Numbered from the stretch's first letter, positions 43,094 to 52,254 are shown. The stretch is 64,000 bases of DNA from Fusobacterium sp. (GCF_032477075.1 NZ_JAWDXO010000002.1:62001-126000), one strand, 5' to 3'. Notes: generated by a model from the sequence alone, not told the origin. Translations and numbers: made by a program.

Positions 43094-44971
43094 TTATTTT
43101 AAAATCCTATACTCATTAATTCTTTTAGTTATCCCATTTTCATCTAATTTTTCTAATATTAAGAGAACTGATTTTCTGCTAACTTTTAATAATTCTCTAG
43201 CTTCTGTTAAAGTTATTTTTTTATTTTCTTCAAGATATTTTTTTATCTTTTTTTCACTTTCTTGAAAAAATCCCTTAAGCATAAAATTTTCTTCTTTCAG
43301 TTCCATAAGAAAAAAGTTATATACCATGTATGAATGAACTGTTGAAAAAAATTCTTTATTCTCAAACATCTTTGATACATCTTCTATTTTTTGTGGAGTA
43401 AATCCATTTTTTTTATATATTGAAAATATATCATCTTTCATCTTGTTCTGTTTTTTATTTAACTTTATTTTAAAGCCTTTTTTAAAAATATATTCTTCCT
43501 GTATTTCAATAGTAGCTTTTTTCTTAAAATACTCTATAATTATATTATACACCTTTATTGAATAATTTTCAAAAAATCTATTTTTTAGTTCTGATCTCTT
43601 TATTCCTGTAATTAATGGATATTTTTGGTGATATTGATCCAAGTATTCTAAAATTTTATTTTCTAAGTTTTCTAACTTATTTGTGTTTATATAAATATCA
43701 TCAAATATTTTCTGTGTATTTTGAGAGCTTTCTATATCTGTCTCTAATACTTTTTCTCCTAAAAGAAGTTCTATGCTTTCTTTGTTCAAAAATATATTGT
43801 CACTATTCAATATTATACTTTCTATTTTTTTATATTTATTTTTAGAAGAAAGAATCTCTAATCTTTCTAAATATTTTAAGTCTTTTCTTTTTGCCCTCTC
43901 TTTAGAAATATTTATTATTTCTATTCCTCCAATAGTAGATATTGGTGAAAAACTTCTCACTATTCCTACATCTCCTATAGAAAAAGCTGATTCTTTCTCG
44001 AATTCTATTTGCACAAATTTTTTATTTCCAGAAAATATTTCATCTTCATGAAATATTTTCACTCTTCCTATAAGTTCTTCTGTTCCTATATTTACTCTTA
44101 TTCTCTGATTATTTTTCATATTACTGCTTCTTTTTAAAAGTGTAAAAATACAATCAATTTTATTAGATATAATGAGAGAATTTTTTTTAGCTATAATGTT
44201 TCCTCTCTTTATTTCTTTAGAATCTATATTTATATTTAAAGCACATCTATTTCCAGCTTCCAGAATTTCTACTCTATTTCCATGATTTTCTATTCCTTTT
44301 ATTTTTATTTCTTTCTGTTGAGGATAAATCATTACAATATCTCCAACAGAAATTTTATCATTTTTAGAAGTACCTGTAACTACTGTTCCAAATCCTTTTA
44401 CAGAAAATACTCTATCTATATCCAATCTAAAATCTTTAATTTCATTCTGATTATCTTCTACTTTAAATATCTCTTTTTCCAGTAATTTTTTTAATTTTTC
44501 AAAACTTTGAGAATCTTTATCAGATATTTCCAAGATTGCACTATTTTCTAAATATGAATTTTTAAAAAGCTCTTTCACATTTTTCTTAAGTTCAAATACT
44601 TTAGCTTCATCTACTAAATCCCTTTTAGTAAGAAGTATTATTCCCCTTTTAACACCTAATATTTTTATGATATCAGCATGTTCCAAAGTTTGGGGTTTAA
44701 TTCCATCATCACAGGCTATAATAAAAAGAATCATATCTATTCCTGTGACTCCTGCTGCCATATTTTTTATAAATTTTTCATGACCAGGAACATCTACTAT
44801 TCCAATTTTTCTCCCATTACTTAAAGTAAAAAAAGTAAATCCCAAATCAATTGTCATTCCTCTTGTTTTTTCTTCAGGAAGAGTGTCAGTATCCTGTCCT
44901 GTCAGTCCTTTTACAACAGTTGTTTTCCCATGATCAATATGACCTGCTGTTCCTATTATTACATTTCTCAT
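43094..44971 (-). CDS. selB: Selenocysteine-specific elongation factor SelB
   Basis: 625 aa, within the family range. SelB carries Sec-tRNA to the ribosome and binds the SECIS hairpin. The EF-Tu-like G domain begins at once: IIGTAGHIDHGKTTVVKGL (P-loop), EKTRGMTIDLGFTFF (switch I) and DVPGHEKFIKNM (G3), TKRDLVD (G4). The C-terminal half contains winged-helix domains that bind mRNA, ending KVSRKSVLLILEKLDENGIT-like. Start overlaps selA by 4 bases (ATGA). Confidence 0.96.
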   Translation of the reverse strand: MRNVIIGTAGHIDHGKTTVVKGLTGQDTDTLPEEKTRGMTIDLGFTFFTLSNGRKIGIVDVPGHEKFIKNMAAGVTGIDMILFIIACDDGIKPQTLEHADIIKILGVKRGIILLTKRDLVDEAKVFELKKNVKELFKNSYLENSAILEISDKDSQSFEKLKKLLEKEIFKVEDNQNEIKDFRLDIDRVFSVKGFGTVVTGTSKNDKISVGDIVMIYPQQKEIKIKGIENHGNRVEILEAGNRCALNINIDSKEIKRGNIIAKKNSLIISNKIDCIFTLLKRSSNMKNNQRIRVNIGTEELIGRVKIFHEDEIFSGNKKFVQIEFEKESAFSIGDVGIVRSFSPISTIGGIEIINISKERAKRKDLKYLERLEILSSKNKYKKIESIILNSDNIFLNKESIELLLGEKVLETDIESSQNTQKIFDDIYINTNKLENLENKILEYLDQYHQKYPLITGIKRSELKNRFFENYSIKVYNIIIEYFKKKATIEIQEEYIFKKGFKIKLNKKQNKMKDDIFSIYKKNGFTPQKIEDVSKMFENKEFFSTVHSYMVYNFFLMELKEENFMLKGFFQESEKKIKKYLEENKKITLTEARELLKVSRKSVLLILEKLDENGITKRINEYRILK

Positions 44972-46338
44972 AGAAGTATCCTTTCAGCAGCTCCTAATAT
45001 TTCTTCAAAGTCTTTTTCTCTTAATGTCTTTACATCTATAATAAAATGATTATTTTTTATCCTTCCTATTATAGGAATATCATTTGCTCTGAATCTTTTT
45101 TCCAGCAAAACAGCATCTCCAACAAAACAAATACCATAACTTTTTATTGTTTCTTCTGGCATAGAGCCTCCACCTATTTTAGCTTCTGTTTCAATTATAT
45201 TATTTTCTATATTTCCTTCTAAGAGCATAGATGATAATTTTTCTGCTCTCTCTAATACCTTTTCTTTTTCTTCAGTTATCATTTTTAAAACTGGAATCTC
45301 TTTTAAAGCTTCCCTTTTGTCTTTATAATATTGAAAAATATTTTCCAGTATGGAAATAGTTATTTTATTTACACGAAAAGCTCTTAGATATTGATTCTTT
45401 TTCAATCTTTCTATCAATGGCTTTTTTCCTAAAATTATACCACATTGGGGTCCACCTAAAAGTTTATCTCCACTTACAGTAACTATGTCTATTTCTGAAT
45501 TGATACTTTCCTGAATAGTTGGTTCCTTAGAAAGTCCATATTTTGAAAAATCAACTAATACTCCACTTCCAAGATCTTCCATTGTCAGCAATCCATACTT
45601 TTTTCCAAGTTTTGCTATATCTTTTTTATCAGTTTCTTCTGTAAAACCAGTTATTTTAAAATTAGAAGTATGAACTTTCAACAAGACTGCTGTTTCTTCA
45701 TCTATATTATCTTCATAATCAAAAATATGAGTTTTATTTGTTGTTCCTACTTCTTTCAAAGTTGTTCCAGCTAATTTCATTATTTCAGGAATTCTAAAAG
45801 AGCCCCCTATTTCAACTAATTCTCCTCTTGATACAATTGTATTTCTTCCATTGGCAAATTCATTCAGACATAAAATAACAGCTGCAGCATTATTATTTAC
45901 TATTAGTGCTCCTTCTGCTCCTGTTATTTCACATATTAGTTTTTCTATATGAGAATATCTGCTCCCTCTACTTCCAGTTTCTAAATCATATTCAAGGTTG
46001 CTGTAGTTTAAAAGTATTTCTCCTAAATCTTCAGTTATTTTTTCATTTAAGATAGAACGACCTAAATTAGTATGAATTATAGTTCCAGTTCCATTTATAA
46101 CCTTTCTTAAATTCAATTTATTTTTAACTCTTGATATTTCTTTTATTTTTAAAATTACTTCATCTTCTGAAAAGTTATCTATTTCTCTATTTTTGATTTT
46201 ATTTCTAAAAAACTCTATTCCATCTTTAACTGCCTGATAATAATTGTGATAACTTAATTTTTTACTTATCTCTTCCAGCTTTTCATTTTTCATAAGAATA
46301 TCTACTTTAGGAAGTTTTTGAAACAGATTTTTCTCCAT
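44968..46338 (-). CDS. selA: L-seryl-tRNA(Sec) selenium transferase
   Basis: 456 aa, typical. This PLP enzyme converts Ser-tRNA-Sec to Sec-tRNA-Sec using selenophosphate. SGDKLLGGPQCGIILG (about residue 295) holds the PLP Lys; GTGTIIHTNLGRS, LVNNNAAAVILCLNEFA and LTMEDLGSGVLVDF are family signatures. It begins 6 bases after selD, whose end supplies the GAGG binding site. Substrate tRNA and the selenium donor enzyme are encoded in the same operon. Confidence 0.96.
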   Translation of the reverse strand: MEKNLFQKLPKVDILMKNEKLEEISKKLSYHNYYQAVKDGIEFFRNKIKNREIDNFSEDEVILKIKEISRVKNKLNLRKVINGTGTIIHTNLGRSILNEKITEDLGEILLNYSNLEYDLETGSRGSRYSHIEKLICEITGAEGALIVNNNAAAVILCLNEFANGRNTIVSRGELVEIGGSFRIPEIMKLAGTTLKEVGTTNKTHIFDYEDNIDEETAVLLKVHTSNFKITGFTEETDKKDIAKLGKKYGLLTMEDLGSGVLVDFSKYGLSKEPTIQESINSEIDIVTVSGDKLLGGPQCGIILGKKPLIERLKKNQYLRAFRVNKITISILENIFQYYKDKREALKEIPVLKMITEEKEKVLERAEKLSSMLLEGNIENNIIETEAKIGGGSMPEETIKSYGICFVGDAVLLEKRFRANDIPIIGRIKNNHFIIDVKTLREKDFEEILGAAERILL

Positions 46339-46343
46339 AATGC

Positions 46344-47372
46344 CTACCTCACAATAATAAATTTATCCTTTTTATTTACAACACTTCCAACTACATGCGC
46401 TTCTATATTTTTAAAATTAAATTCTTCCATCAATTCTTTAATATACTCTTTTTTTATTGAAAATAATAATCCTCCTGAAGTCTGAGGATCATATAATATT
46501 TCCTGCATCCATAGAGGAATATTTTGAAAATCTACATGTTTCTGTACATAATTTCTATTTTTTTGCCCACCACTTGTTATAAGAAAATCTTGAGCATATC
46601 CCTTTGCTTCTTCTATATAAGGGATAAATTCAGCTTCAAAAATTAAAGTTTTCTCAGAATTTTCAGCCATTTCAAAAGAATGCCCTAAAAATCCAAATCC
46701 AGTTATATCTGTACAGGCAGTAACAGGGTATTTTACAATAATTTCTCCTACATATTTATTTAAAGCAGTCATATTTTCTATAGATTTTTTTAAAGCCTTC
46801 TCACTTGCCATTCCTACTTTTGAAGCAGTTGTAATTATCCCTGTTCCTAAAGATTTGGTGCATATAAGAATATCTCCAGTTTCACATCCATGATTTTTTA
46901 AAATTTTTTCTGGATGGGCAATCCCTGTAACTGACAGTCCATATTTTATTTCAGAATCATGTATTGAGTGTCCACCACTTAGAACAGCTCCTGCTTCTGC
47001 AACTTTTTCAGCTCCACCTCTTAATATCTCTCCAAGAATATTTATATCCATTTTTTCAGGAAAGCATACTATGTTCATTGCTGTTTTAGGAATTCCTCCC
47101 ATAGCATATACATCACTCAATGAATTAGCTGCTGCTATTTGTCCAAAGACATAAGGATCATCTACCATAGGAGTAAAAAAATCCAAAGTCTGTATCATAG
47201 CTATATCATCAGTAAGCTTATATACTGCCGCATCATCTGATTTATCAAATCCTACTATTAGATTTTTATCTTCCACACTTGGAAGTTTTGAAAGTACATC
47301 ACTTAAGACCTCTGGTCCTATTTTACTGGCTCAACCACCTATAGAACATCTGTCCAAATACAGTTTTTTCAT
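46344..47372 (-). CDS. selD: Selenide, water dikinase; selenocysteine-containing (TGA at codon 14)
   Basis: 342 aa read from ATG 47372 with AGGAGG upstream. Codon 14 (47333-47331) is TGA; decoding it as Sec gives CSIGGUASKIGPE, which fits the conserved SelD active site (G-G-C/U-x-x-K). A caller that stops there reports only the 310 residues from 47276, losing catalytic Cys/Sec and Lys. The rest is AIRS-like, with DKSDDAAVY, TLDFFTPMVDDPY and SGGHSIHDSEIKYG. SelD makes selenophosphate for SelA. The product would depend on the pathway it feeds, a feedback loop. A hairpin suited to a bacterial SECIS follows the TGA. Confidence 0.95.
47304..47320 (-). promoter_or_regulatory. Candidate SECIS hairpin of selD
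   Basis: Ten bases after the TGA, UAGGACC and GGUCUUA form a 7-bp stem (one G-U) with loop AGA. Its apical loop is about 18-20 bases from the UGA, in the window where bacterial SelB-binding hairpins lie. It overlaps coding sequence, as is usual in bacteria. Confidence 0.6.
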
Positions 47373-47403
47373 TTTTCCACCTCCTGCTTATAAATTATAT
47401 TTA

Positions 47404-47664
47404 TTAAAGCATTTTTACTATATTTACCAGAATTTTTACTAAAAATTCTCTTTTATGCTTATCTTCTTCATTATATATAATATCAGCCATCTCTTTTATA
47501 TCTTCTTTTATCTCCTCTTTTGTCGCGGGATCGTAAGCATCACTTATCTCTCCACTGAAATCCTGCATGAAATAATCAAAAATATTCCCTGCTATTAATC
47601 TTCTTTCAGAAGACCTCCTAAAACTCTCATAAGCTTCAAGTATCCACTCAAGCCTCTCACTCAT
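47404..47664 (-). CDS. Small unknown protein of the selenium operon
   Basis: 86 aa, no Cys, no signal or membrane segment; strongly charged and helical (RLEWILEAYESFRRSSERRL near the start). Starts inside the end of ppx (8-base overlap) and ends 31 bases before selD. I do not recognise a family. Position might mean a role with Ppx or simply an operon passenger. TTCTC-type GAGG precedes the ATG. Confidence 0.72.
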   Translation of the reverse strand: MSERLEWILEAYESFRRSSERRLIAGNIFDYFMQDFSGEISDAYDPATKEEIKEDIKEMADIIYNEEDKHKREFLVKILVNIVKML

Positions 47665-48595
47665 TTTCTTCCTCCTTTATCATAGCTCCTGTCAGATTAT
47701 CTGATTCAGAAATAACTATCTTATCTCTATTCAATTCTTTTAAAATAGTTATCAAGATAATAGTTCCTGCTATTATCACATCTGCTCTCTTTGGTTCAAG
47801 ACCAATTATTTCTTCTCTTTCCTCTATATTTTTTGAAATAAATAGTTTTAAATTTTCCTCTAATTCCTTCACAGATATTTCAGACATGTGTACTTGCTGG
47901 CTATTATATATTTTCATTTCTTTTTTTACAGATATCTGTGTAGTAGCTGTTCCAGCCACTCCCACTACTTTAAATTCTTCATCTCTGATTTTTTTTATTT
48001 CTTCAATATTTTTTTTTATCCATTCCTTACATTTTTCTATATTCTCTTTTGAGTAATCATCTCGAGAAAAGAACTTTTCTGTAGCTCTCACAGCACCAAT
48101 ATCTATACTTTTTATAAAATCAATTTCATTATTTTTTCCAAGAGTAAATTCTGTACTTCCTCCACCTATATCTATAACCAGTATTCTCTCATCAAATACT
48201 AAAGAATTTCCAAGAAAATTTAGTTTGGCTTCCTCTTCTCCAGATATACACTCTATTTCAATCCCTAAATCTCTGACTTTTTTTAAAAATTCTTCTCTAT
48301 TATCTGCATCTCTTGTTGCTGATGTAGCAAAAGCTTTCAATTCTTTTACTTCATATTTATCTGCTGTTTCTTTATATTTTTTTAGACACTCAATAGTTCT
48401 TTCTATTGCTTCTTCCTTGAGAAAATGATTTTTATTTACCTCTTCTCCAAGTTTTACAATTTCTACTTCTTTTACTAATTCATTTAAAATATTTATTTCC
48501 TCTTTAGTTTTCATAATTTCAGCTATAAATAATCTGCATGAATTTGTTCCTATATCTATTATTCCCTTTATATATTTATCATTTTCATTTGTCAT
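47657..48595 (-). CDS. ppx: Exopolyphosphatase/GppA-family phosphatase
   Basis: 312 aa, the short form with the N-terminal ASKHA domain only. GIIDIGTNSCRLFIAE (phosphate-1) and VIDIGGGSTEFTLG (phosphate-2, near residue 140) are clear, and VVGVAGTATTQ follows. It hydrolyses polyphosphate or pppGpp; which one cannot be told. As first gene of the selenium unit, it links phosphate/ppGpp metabolism with it only by transcript. A strong promoter lies 60 bases upstream. Confidence 0.9.
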   Translation of the reverse strand: MTNENDKYIKGIIDIGTNSCRLFIAEIMKTKEEINILNELVKEVEIVKLGEEVNKNHFLKEEAIERTIECLKKYKETADKYEVKELKAFATSATRDADNREEFLKKVRDLGIEIECISGEEEAKLNFLGNSLVFDERILVIDIGGGSTEFTLGKNNEIDFIKSIDIGAVRATEKFFSRDDYSKENIEKCKEWIKKNIEEIKKIRDEEFKVVGVAGTATTQISVKKEMKIYNSQQVHMSEISVKELEENLKLFISKNIEEREEIIGLEPKRADVIIAGTIILITILKELNRDKIVISESDNLTGAMIKEEENE

Positions 48596-48654
48596 TTTTC
48601 AGCCTCTCAATTTTATAATATTTTAAAAATATTAACTATTCCTCCCTATTATAG

Positions 48655-48683
48655 ATTATACTCAAATTTTCTTTTTTATTCAA
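48655..48683 (-). promoter_or_regulatory. Promoter of the ppx-sel operon
   Basis: On the minus strand TTGAAT (48683-48678), 17-base spacer, TATAAT (48660-48655), about 60 bases before the ppx start codon. No better promoter was noticed between ppx and tRNA-Sec, so the whole unit may be one transcript. Confidence 0.6.
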
Positions 48684-48747
48684 CAGCTAGATAAAAATTC
48701 TAAACTTTGACATAAAAAAAATAATATGTTATTTTAGAACCAGATAG

Positions 48748-48756
48748 TGATATAAT
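48748..48756 (+). promoter_or_regulatory. Extended -10 promoter of htpX
   Basis: TG-A-TATAAT forms an extended -10; the -35 region (GTTATT at 17 bases) is weak. About 40 bases before the htpX start. It stands back to back with the ppx-sel promoter. Confidence 0.5.
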
Positions 48757-48795
48757 ATAATATATTAAAATTAAAAAGAAAAAGGAGTGAATAAA

Positions 48796-49641
48796 GTGAA
48801 AACTTTAAAAACTTTTATACTAATGGCTGTTATGACATTTATTCTTATGCTCATAGGGAATGCTGTAGCTGGAAGAGAAGGACTTATTTTTGCTTTAATA
48901 ATGGCAGGAGTAATGAATTTCGTCTCATACTGGTTTAGTGATAAAATAGTATTATCCATGTATGGAGCACAACCAGTAGATGAAAACAGTCGTTTATATC
49001 AATTAGTAAAAAAACTGGCTACTGAAGCTGAAATACCTATGCCTAAGGTATATATATTAAATGAAGATCAACCTAATGCTTTCGCCACTGGAAGAAATCC
49101 AAATCATGCTGCTGTTGCTGTTACAAGAGGACTTATGGATATAGTTGATGAAGATGAACTTTCTGGTGTCATTGGACATGAACTTGGACATGTACATAAC
49201 AGAGATATCTTAATAGGAACCGTTGCAGCTACCATGGCAGGAGCTATCACTTTCCTTGCCAATATGGCAAAATGGGCTGCAATATTTGGTGGAAGAAGTA
49301 ATAGAAATGATGACAGAGATAGAGGAAATCCTTTAGCAATGATTGCAGTAGCTATCTTTGCTCCTATTGCTGCTATGCTTGTGCAGATGGCTATATCTAG
49401 AACTAGAGAATACAAGGCTGATGAATTTGGAGCAAAAGTCAGTGGAAATCCTTTGTATCTTGCAAGAGCATTGAGAAAACTAGAAGATTACAGCAGCAGA
49501 ATTCCTATGAGAAATGCTGCTCCAGCTACAGAAAATATGTTTATAGTAAATCCATTAACTGGAAGTAAGATGGCTTCTCTTTTCAGTACACATCCATCTA
49601 CTGAAGACAGAATAAGGAAGCTTCAAGAAATGGCTTATTAA
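48796..49641 (+). CDS. htpX: Membrane zinc metalloprotease HtpX
   Basis: 281 aa from GTG 48796, with AAAGGAG seven bases upstream; the GTG at 48787 overlaps that site. M48 peptidase that degrades misfolded membrane proteins. Two N-terminal membrane helices (TFILMAVMTFILMLIGN and the next) are followed by the catalytic VIGHELGHVHN (HExxH) near residue 130 and a later Glu in KADEFGAKVSG; another hydrophobic pair lies between. Transcribed away from the selenium operon. Confidence 0.94.
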   Translation: MKTLKTFILMAVMTFILMLIGNAVAGREGLIFALIMAGVMNFVSYWFSDKIVLSMYGAQPVDENSRLYQLVKKLATEAEIPMPKVYILNEDQPNAFATGRNPNHAAVAVTRGLMDIVDEDELSGVIGHELGHVHNRDILIGTVAATMAGAITFLANMAKWAAIFGGRSNRNDDRDRGNPLAMIAVAIFAPIAAMLVQMAISRTREYKADEFGAKVSGNPLYLARALRKLEDYSSRIPMRNAAPATENMFIVNPLTGSKMASLFSTHPSTEDRIRKLQEMAY

Positions 49642-49685
49642 TAATAATTAAAAATTAAAACAACTTAAATATTTCAGGAGGAAAA

Positions 49686-50153
49686 ATGAAAAAATTCTTA
49701 GCTATACTTGCAGTTTTTTCTTTAACTGCTTCAATTACACTATCAAAAGAAATAATCCCAGAATATTATGTGATGGAAAAGCTCCTTATTCCTATTAGTG
49801 CTTCTCCTGTTTTTTCACATATTGGTGATAAAAAAATTAATGATTTTAAAGAAATAAAAGCCATTCAAGTAGACAATAAAGTTCTTCAAGGGATTGGTAC
49901 ACATGAAAATCCATTTTATATGAAAGACTCAGATGGAAAAACAGTTGCTGTAAGAGTTGGAGATTATGTTATTTCTCCAATGACGCTTTCCACTGTGTAT
50001 GCAATAAAGAAAAATGATTTTGAATTAAACTATAGGGATCTGAATGCGCCTGATGTTTCTCTTGTAACTGCTGATGTAACTACTATTGGTGAAAAAATTA
50101 GAATTGATGAAATAGATGAAGCAAATAATAGAATAGAAGCATCTGAAGAATAA
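49686..50153 (+). CDS. Secreted protein of unknown function
   Basis: 155 aa. A Sec signal peptide is clear: MKKFLAILAVFSLTASITLS with probable cleavage near residue 20; no lipobox Cys. The mature part is mostly beta, with FKEIKAIQVDNKVL and VRVGDYVISP, and ends acidic. Strong AGGAGGAAAA. It probably works in the periplasm. Family not recognised; possibly transcribed with htpX and the next gene, which are close. Confidence 0.78.
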   Translation: MKKFLAILAVFSLTASITLSKEIIPEYYVMEKLLIPISASPVFSHIGDKKINDFKEIKAIQVDNKVLQGIGTHENPFYMKDSDGKTVAVRVGDYVISPMTLSTVYAIKKNDFELNYRDLNAPDVSLVTADVTTIGEKIRIDEIDEANNRIEASEE

Positions 50154-50187
50154 TACACAAGATTTTAATACAGAAAAGAGGGGAATA

Positions 50188-51453
50188 ATGTTTATGAATA
50201 TAAAGAGAAAACTAATTTACTTTTTTAAAGAAGTAGCTAGACAGGGAAAAATATCCAATATAATTTCAGGTATTCAAAGAGCATTAGAAAATTATAAAAG
50301 AGCCAACTCTGCCCTCTGGGTTACATCTCTTTGTTTTTATACTCTTCTATCTCTTGTTCCTGTATTTGCAATTTTATTCAGTTTAGGAAGTTGGTTAGGG
50401 GTAGCAGAAAATATCATTATTCAGTTGAGCAAATATTCTCCTTTGAATGAAGAAATGATTACATTTCTTGTTGAATTTTCTGAAAATCTTTTAGAAAATG
50501 CAAGAAGTGGAGTTCTGGCTGGAATAGGATTTTTATCATTGGGTTGGACTTTGATCACTATGTTTTCTATTGTTGAAAAATCATTTAATGATATCTGGCA
50601 GGTAGAAAAATCAAGAATGATTTTAAGGAAAATAACTGATTATATAGCTTTTTTTCTATTATTTCCATTACTTATACTTACTATAAATGGTGGTATGGTT
50701 ATATTAGGTAAAAAATTAGAAGGTATTTATGACATTTCCCCTTATCTTTTACAGATAATACCATCTCTTAGTATATTTTTATTTTTTACAGCATTGTATA
50801 TGCTTATACCTAATACAAAAGTAAAATTGATTCCAGCTTTTTTTTCAGCAATTTTTACATCTGCACTTTTTTCAGGGCTTCAATATTTCTTTATACATCT
50901 TCAAGTAATGATTATCACATATAATAGGATATATGGAAGTTTTTCTGTTATTTTTATTTTCTTCTTATGGCTGAAAATAATGTGGTTCTTTATTATTCTT
51001 GGAGCTCATTTATCATATTTTTTACAAAACAAAGATTTAAAATCTCACTCTAATAATGTAAATGGAATAAGCTTCAAATCTAAAGAATACACTGGAATGA
51101 TAATAATAAGAGAGCTTATAAGAAGATATTTAAATAATCTTTCTCCAATTACAGCAAAAGAATTATCTGAAAACAGTAATATTCCTTATGATATTATTCT
51201 TCATATTCTTCATATATTTGAAGAACATGGATTAGTAGCAAAAGTTATCAATATAAAGAATGATAACGAAGAAGGTTTTACTATACTTCAAAATATAGAA
51301 CAGATAAATTTTAAAAAAATATTTAATATTTTAGAAAACTCTGGTGAAGACGTCAAATTACAAGTTAATGATGATAACAGAGCTTTCTATAGAATAATCA
51401 AAAACAAAGACTTTGATTTTTTAATCAAAGATCTTTTAGAAAATAATAAATGA
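50188..51453 (+). CDS. YihY/BrkB-family inner-membrane protein
   Basis: 421 aa. Six or so hydrophobic helices between about 30 and 290, with SALWVTSLCFYTLLSLVPVF and SFNDIWQVEKSR typical of the YihY/virulence factor BrkB family (once misnamed RNase BN). A cytoplasmic tail of about 130 residues resembles a winged helix (ITAKELSENSNIPYDIILHI), so it may sense or bind. Transport function is only proposed for the family. AGAGGGG lies before the ATG. Confidence 0.88.
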   Translation: MFMNIKRKLIYFFKEVARQGKISNIISGIQRALENYKRANSALWVTSLCFYTLLSLVPVFAILFSLGSWLGVAENIIIQLSKYSPLNEEMITFLVEFSENLLENARSGVLAGIGFLSLGWTLITMFSIVEKSFNDIWQVEKSRMILRKITDYIAFFLLFPLLILTINGGMVILGKKLEGIYDISPYLLQIIPSLSIFLFFTALYMLIPNTKVKLIPAFFSAIFTSALFSGLQYFFIHLQVMIITYNRIYGSFSVIFIFFLWLKIMWFFIILGAHLSYFLQNKDLKSHSNNVNGISFKSKEYTGMIIIRELIRRYLNNLSPITAKELSENSNIPYDIILHILHIFEEHGLVAKVINIKNDNEEGFTILQNIEQINFKKIFNILENSGEDVKLQVNDDNRAFYRIIKNKDFDFLIKDLLENNK

Positions 51454-51524
51454 TTATATTAAAGAGGAAAGCTAATAAAAAGTAATTCTCCTCTCAAGTT
51501 ATAGATAAAAATAAGGAGAATAAA

Positions 51525-51824
51525 ATGGAAACATATGGTATAACATTAAATATTCATTATACAGCTCCTGATGAAATTTGGGATAAATTAATGGTTTTAT
51601 ATACTATGATGCCTGGTTGGAATGAGCAAATGAAATGCTGGTATGGAAACGAAGGAAAACTCATTGAAGTAAGTGTTGAACCAGGAGGACTGCAATTTTA
51701 TGCAGAATTACCAGCAAAAGAATGGGAAACATGGATTTTAGAATTTAAAGAAAAAGCAACAGAAATATTAGGATATGAAATTGGAGACCCTGAAGATGGA
51801 TTTGAATTTCATTACTATGACTGA
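51525..51824 (+). CDS. Small cytoplasmic protein of unknown function
   Basis: 99 aa, acidic, Trp- and Glu-rich (ten-odd aromatic residues), no signal peptide. Pattern DEIWDKLMVLYTMMPGWNEQ then YGNEGKLIEVSVEPGGLQF suggests a compact alpha/beta fold. I do not recognise a family. Strong AAGGAG before the ATG and a terminator after it mark a real gene. Confidence 0.75.
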   Translation: METYGITLNIHYTAPDEIWDKLMVLYTMMPGWNEQMKCWYGNEGKLIEVSVEPGGLQFYAELPAKEWETWILEFKEKATEILGYEIGDPEDGFEFHYYD

Positions 51825-51926
51825 TAATCAAGATAGTGAGTAAACATTTAATATTAATATTGGTATATTTATGAATACATACAAATTTAAATAAAATAAA
51901 GTTAGAATTTAAAATCTTAGAAAATT

Positions 51927-51964
51927 TAAAAGAGAGAAGTATTTTTGGAACTTCTCTCTTTTAT
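51927..51964. terminator. Terminator after the 99-aa gene
   Basis: AAAAGAGAGAAGT and ACTTCTCTCTTTT are exact complements (13 bp) around ATTTTTGGA, followed by ATTTTA. It can work in both directions, since the opposite strand also ends in T-rich sequence and the next gene runs toward it. Confidence 0.85.
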
Positions 51965-52005
51965 TTTACTTTTATAATTATATTATAATATCTGTTATAA
52001 AGTTT

Positions 52006-52254
52006 TTATACCTGAATTGCTATTGCCATCATAAAAATTCCCAAAAAAATAATAAACCATATTAACATAAATATCCCTATAAGAATTAGACTTGCCATTA
52101 AATAATTTTTTAAGTTTAAATTTGTATCTTCTGAGACTAACCATTTTATCCACATTATAAAATTTACAATTGGAATCATAAATATAATAAGCACTTTTAA
52201 CCAATCTTTTACACCTAAAACTCTTTCTTGAGCTCTTATTTTTTCAGTATCCAT
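52006..52254 (-). CDS. Small membrane protein of unknown function
   Basis: 82 aa. Two hydrophobic helices: LKVLIIFMIPIVNFIMWIKW (about 19-38) and a long one over 50-81 (LMASLILIGIFMLIWFIIFL and beyond). N-terminus is charged (MDTEKIRAQERVLG). AAGGAGAATATA before the ATG is a good site. Family not recognised. Confidence 0.65.
   Translation of the reverse strand: MDTEKIRAQERVLGVKDWLKVLIIFMIPIVNFIMWIKWLVSEDTNLNLKNYLMASLILIGIFMLIWFIIFLGIFMMAIAIQV

Noticed and set aside
46344..47276. selD as a 310-aa gene starting at 47276
   Set aside because: That start has no binding site and lacks the catalytic segment; the in-frame TGA upstream is a Sec codon.
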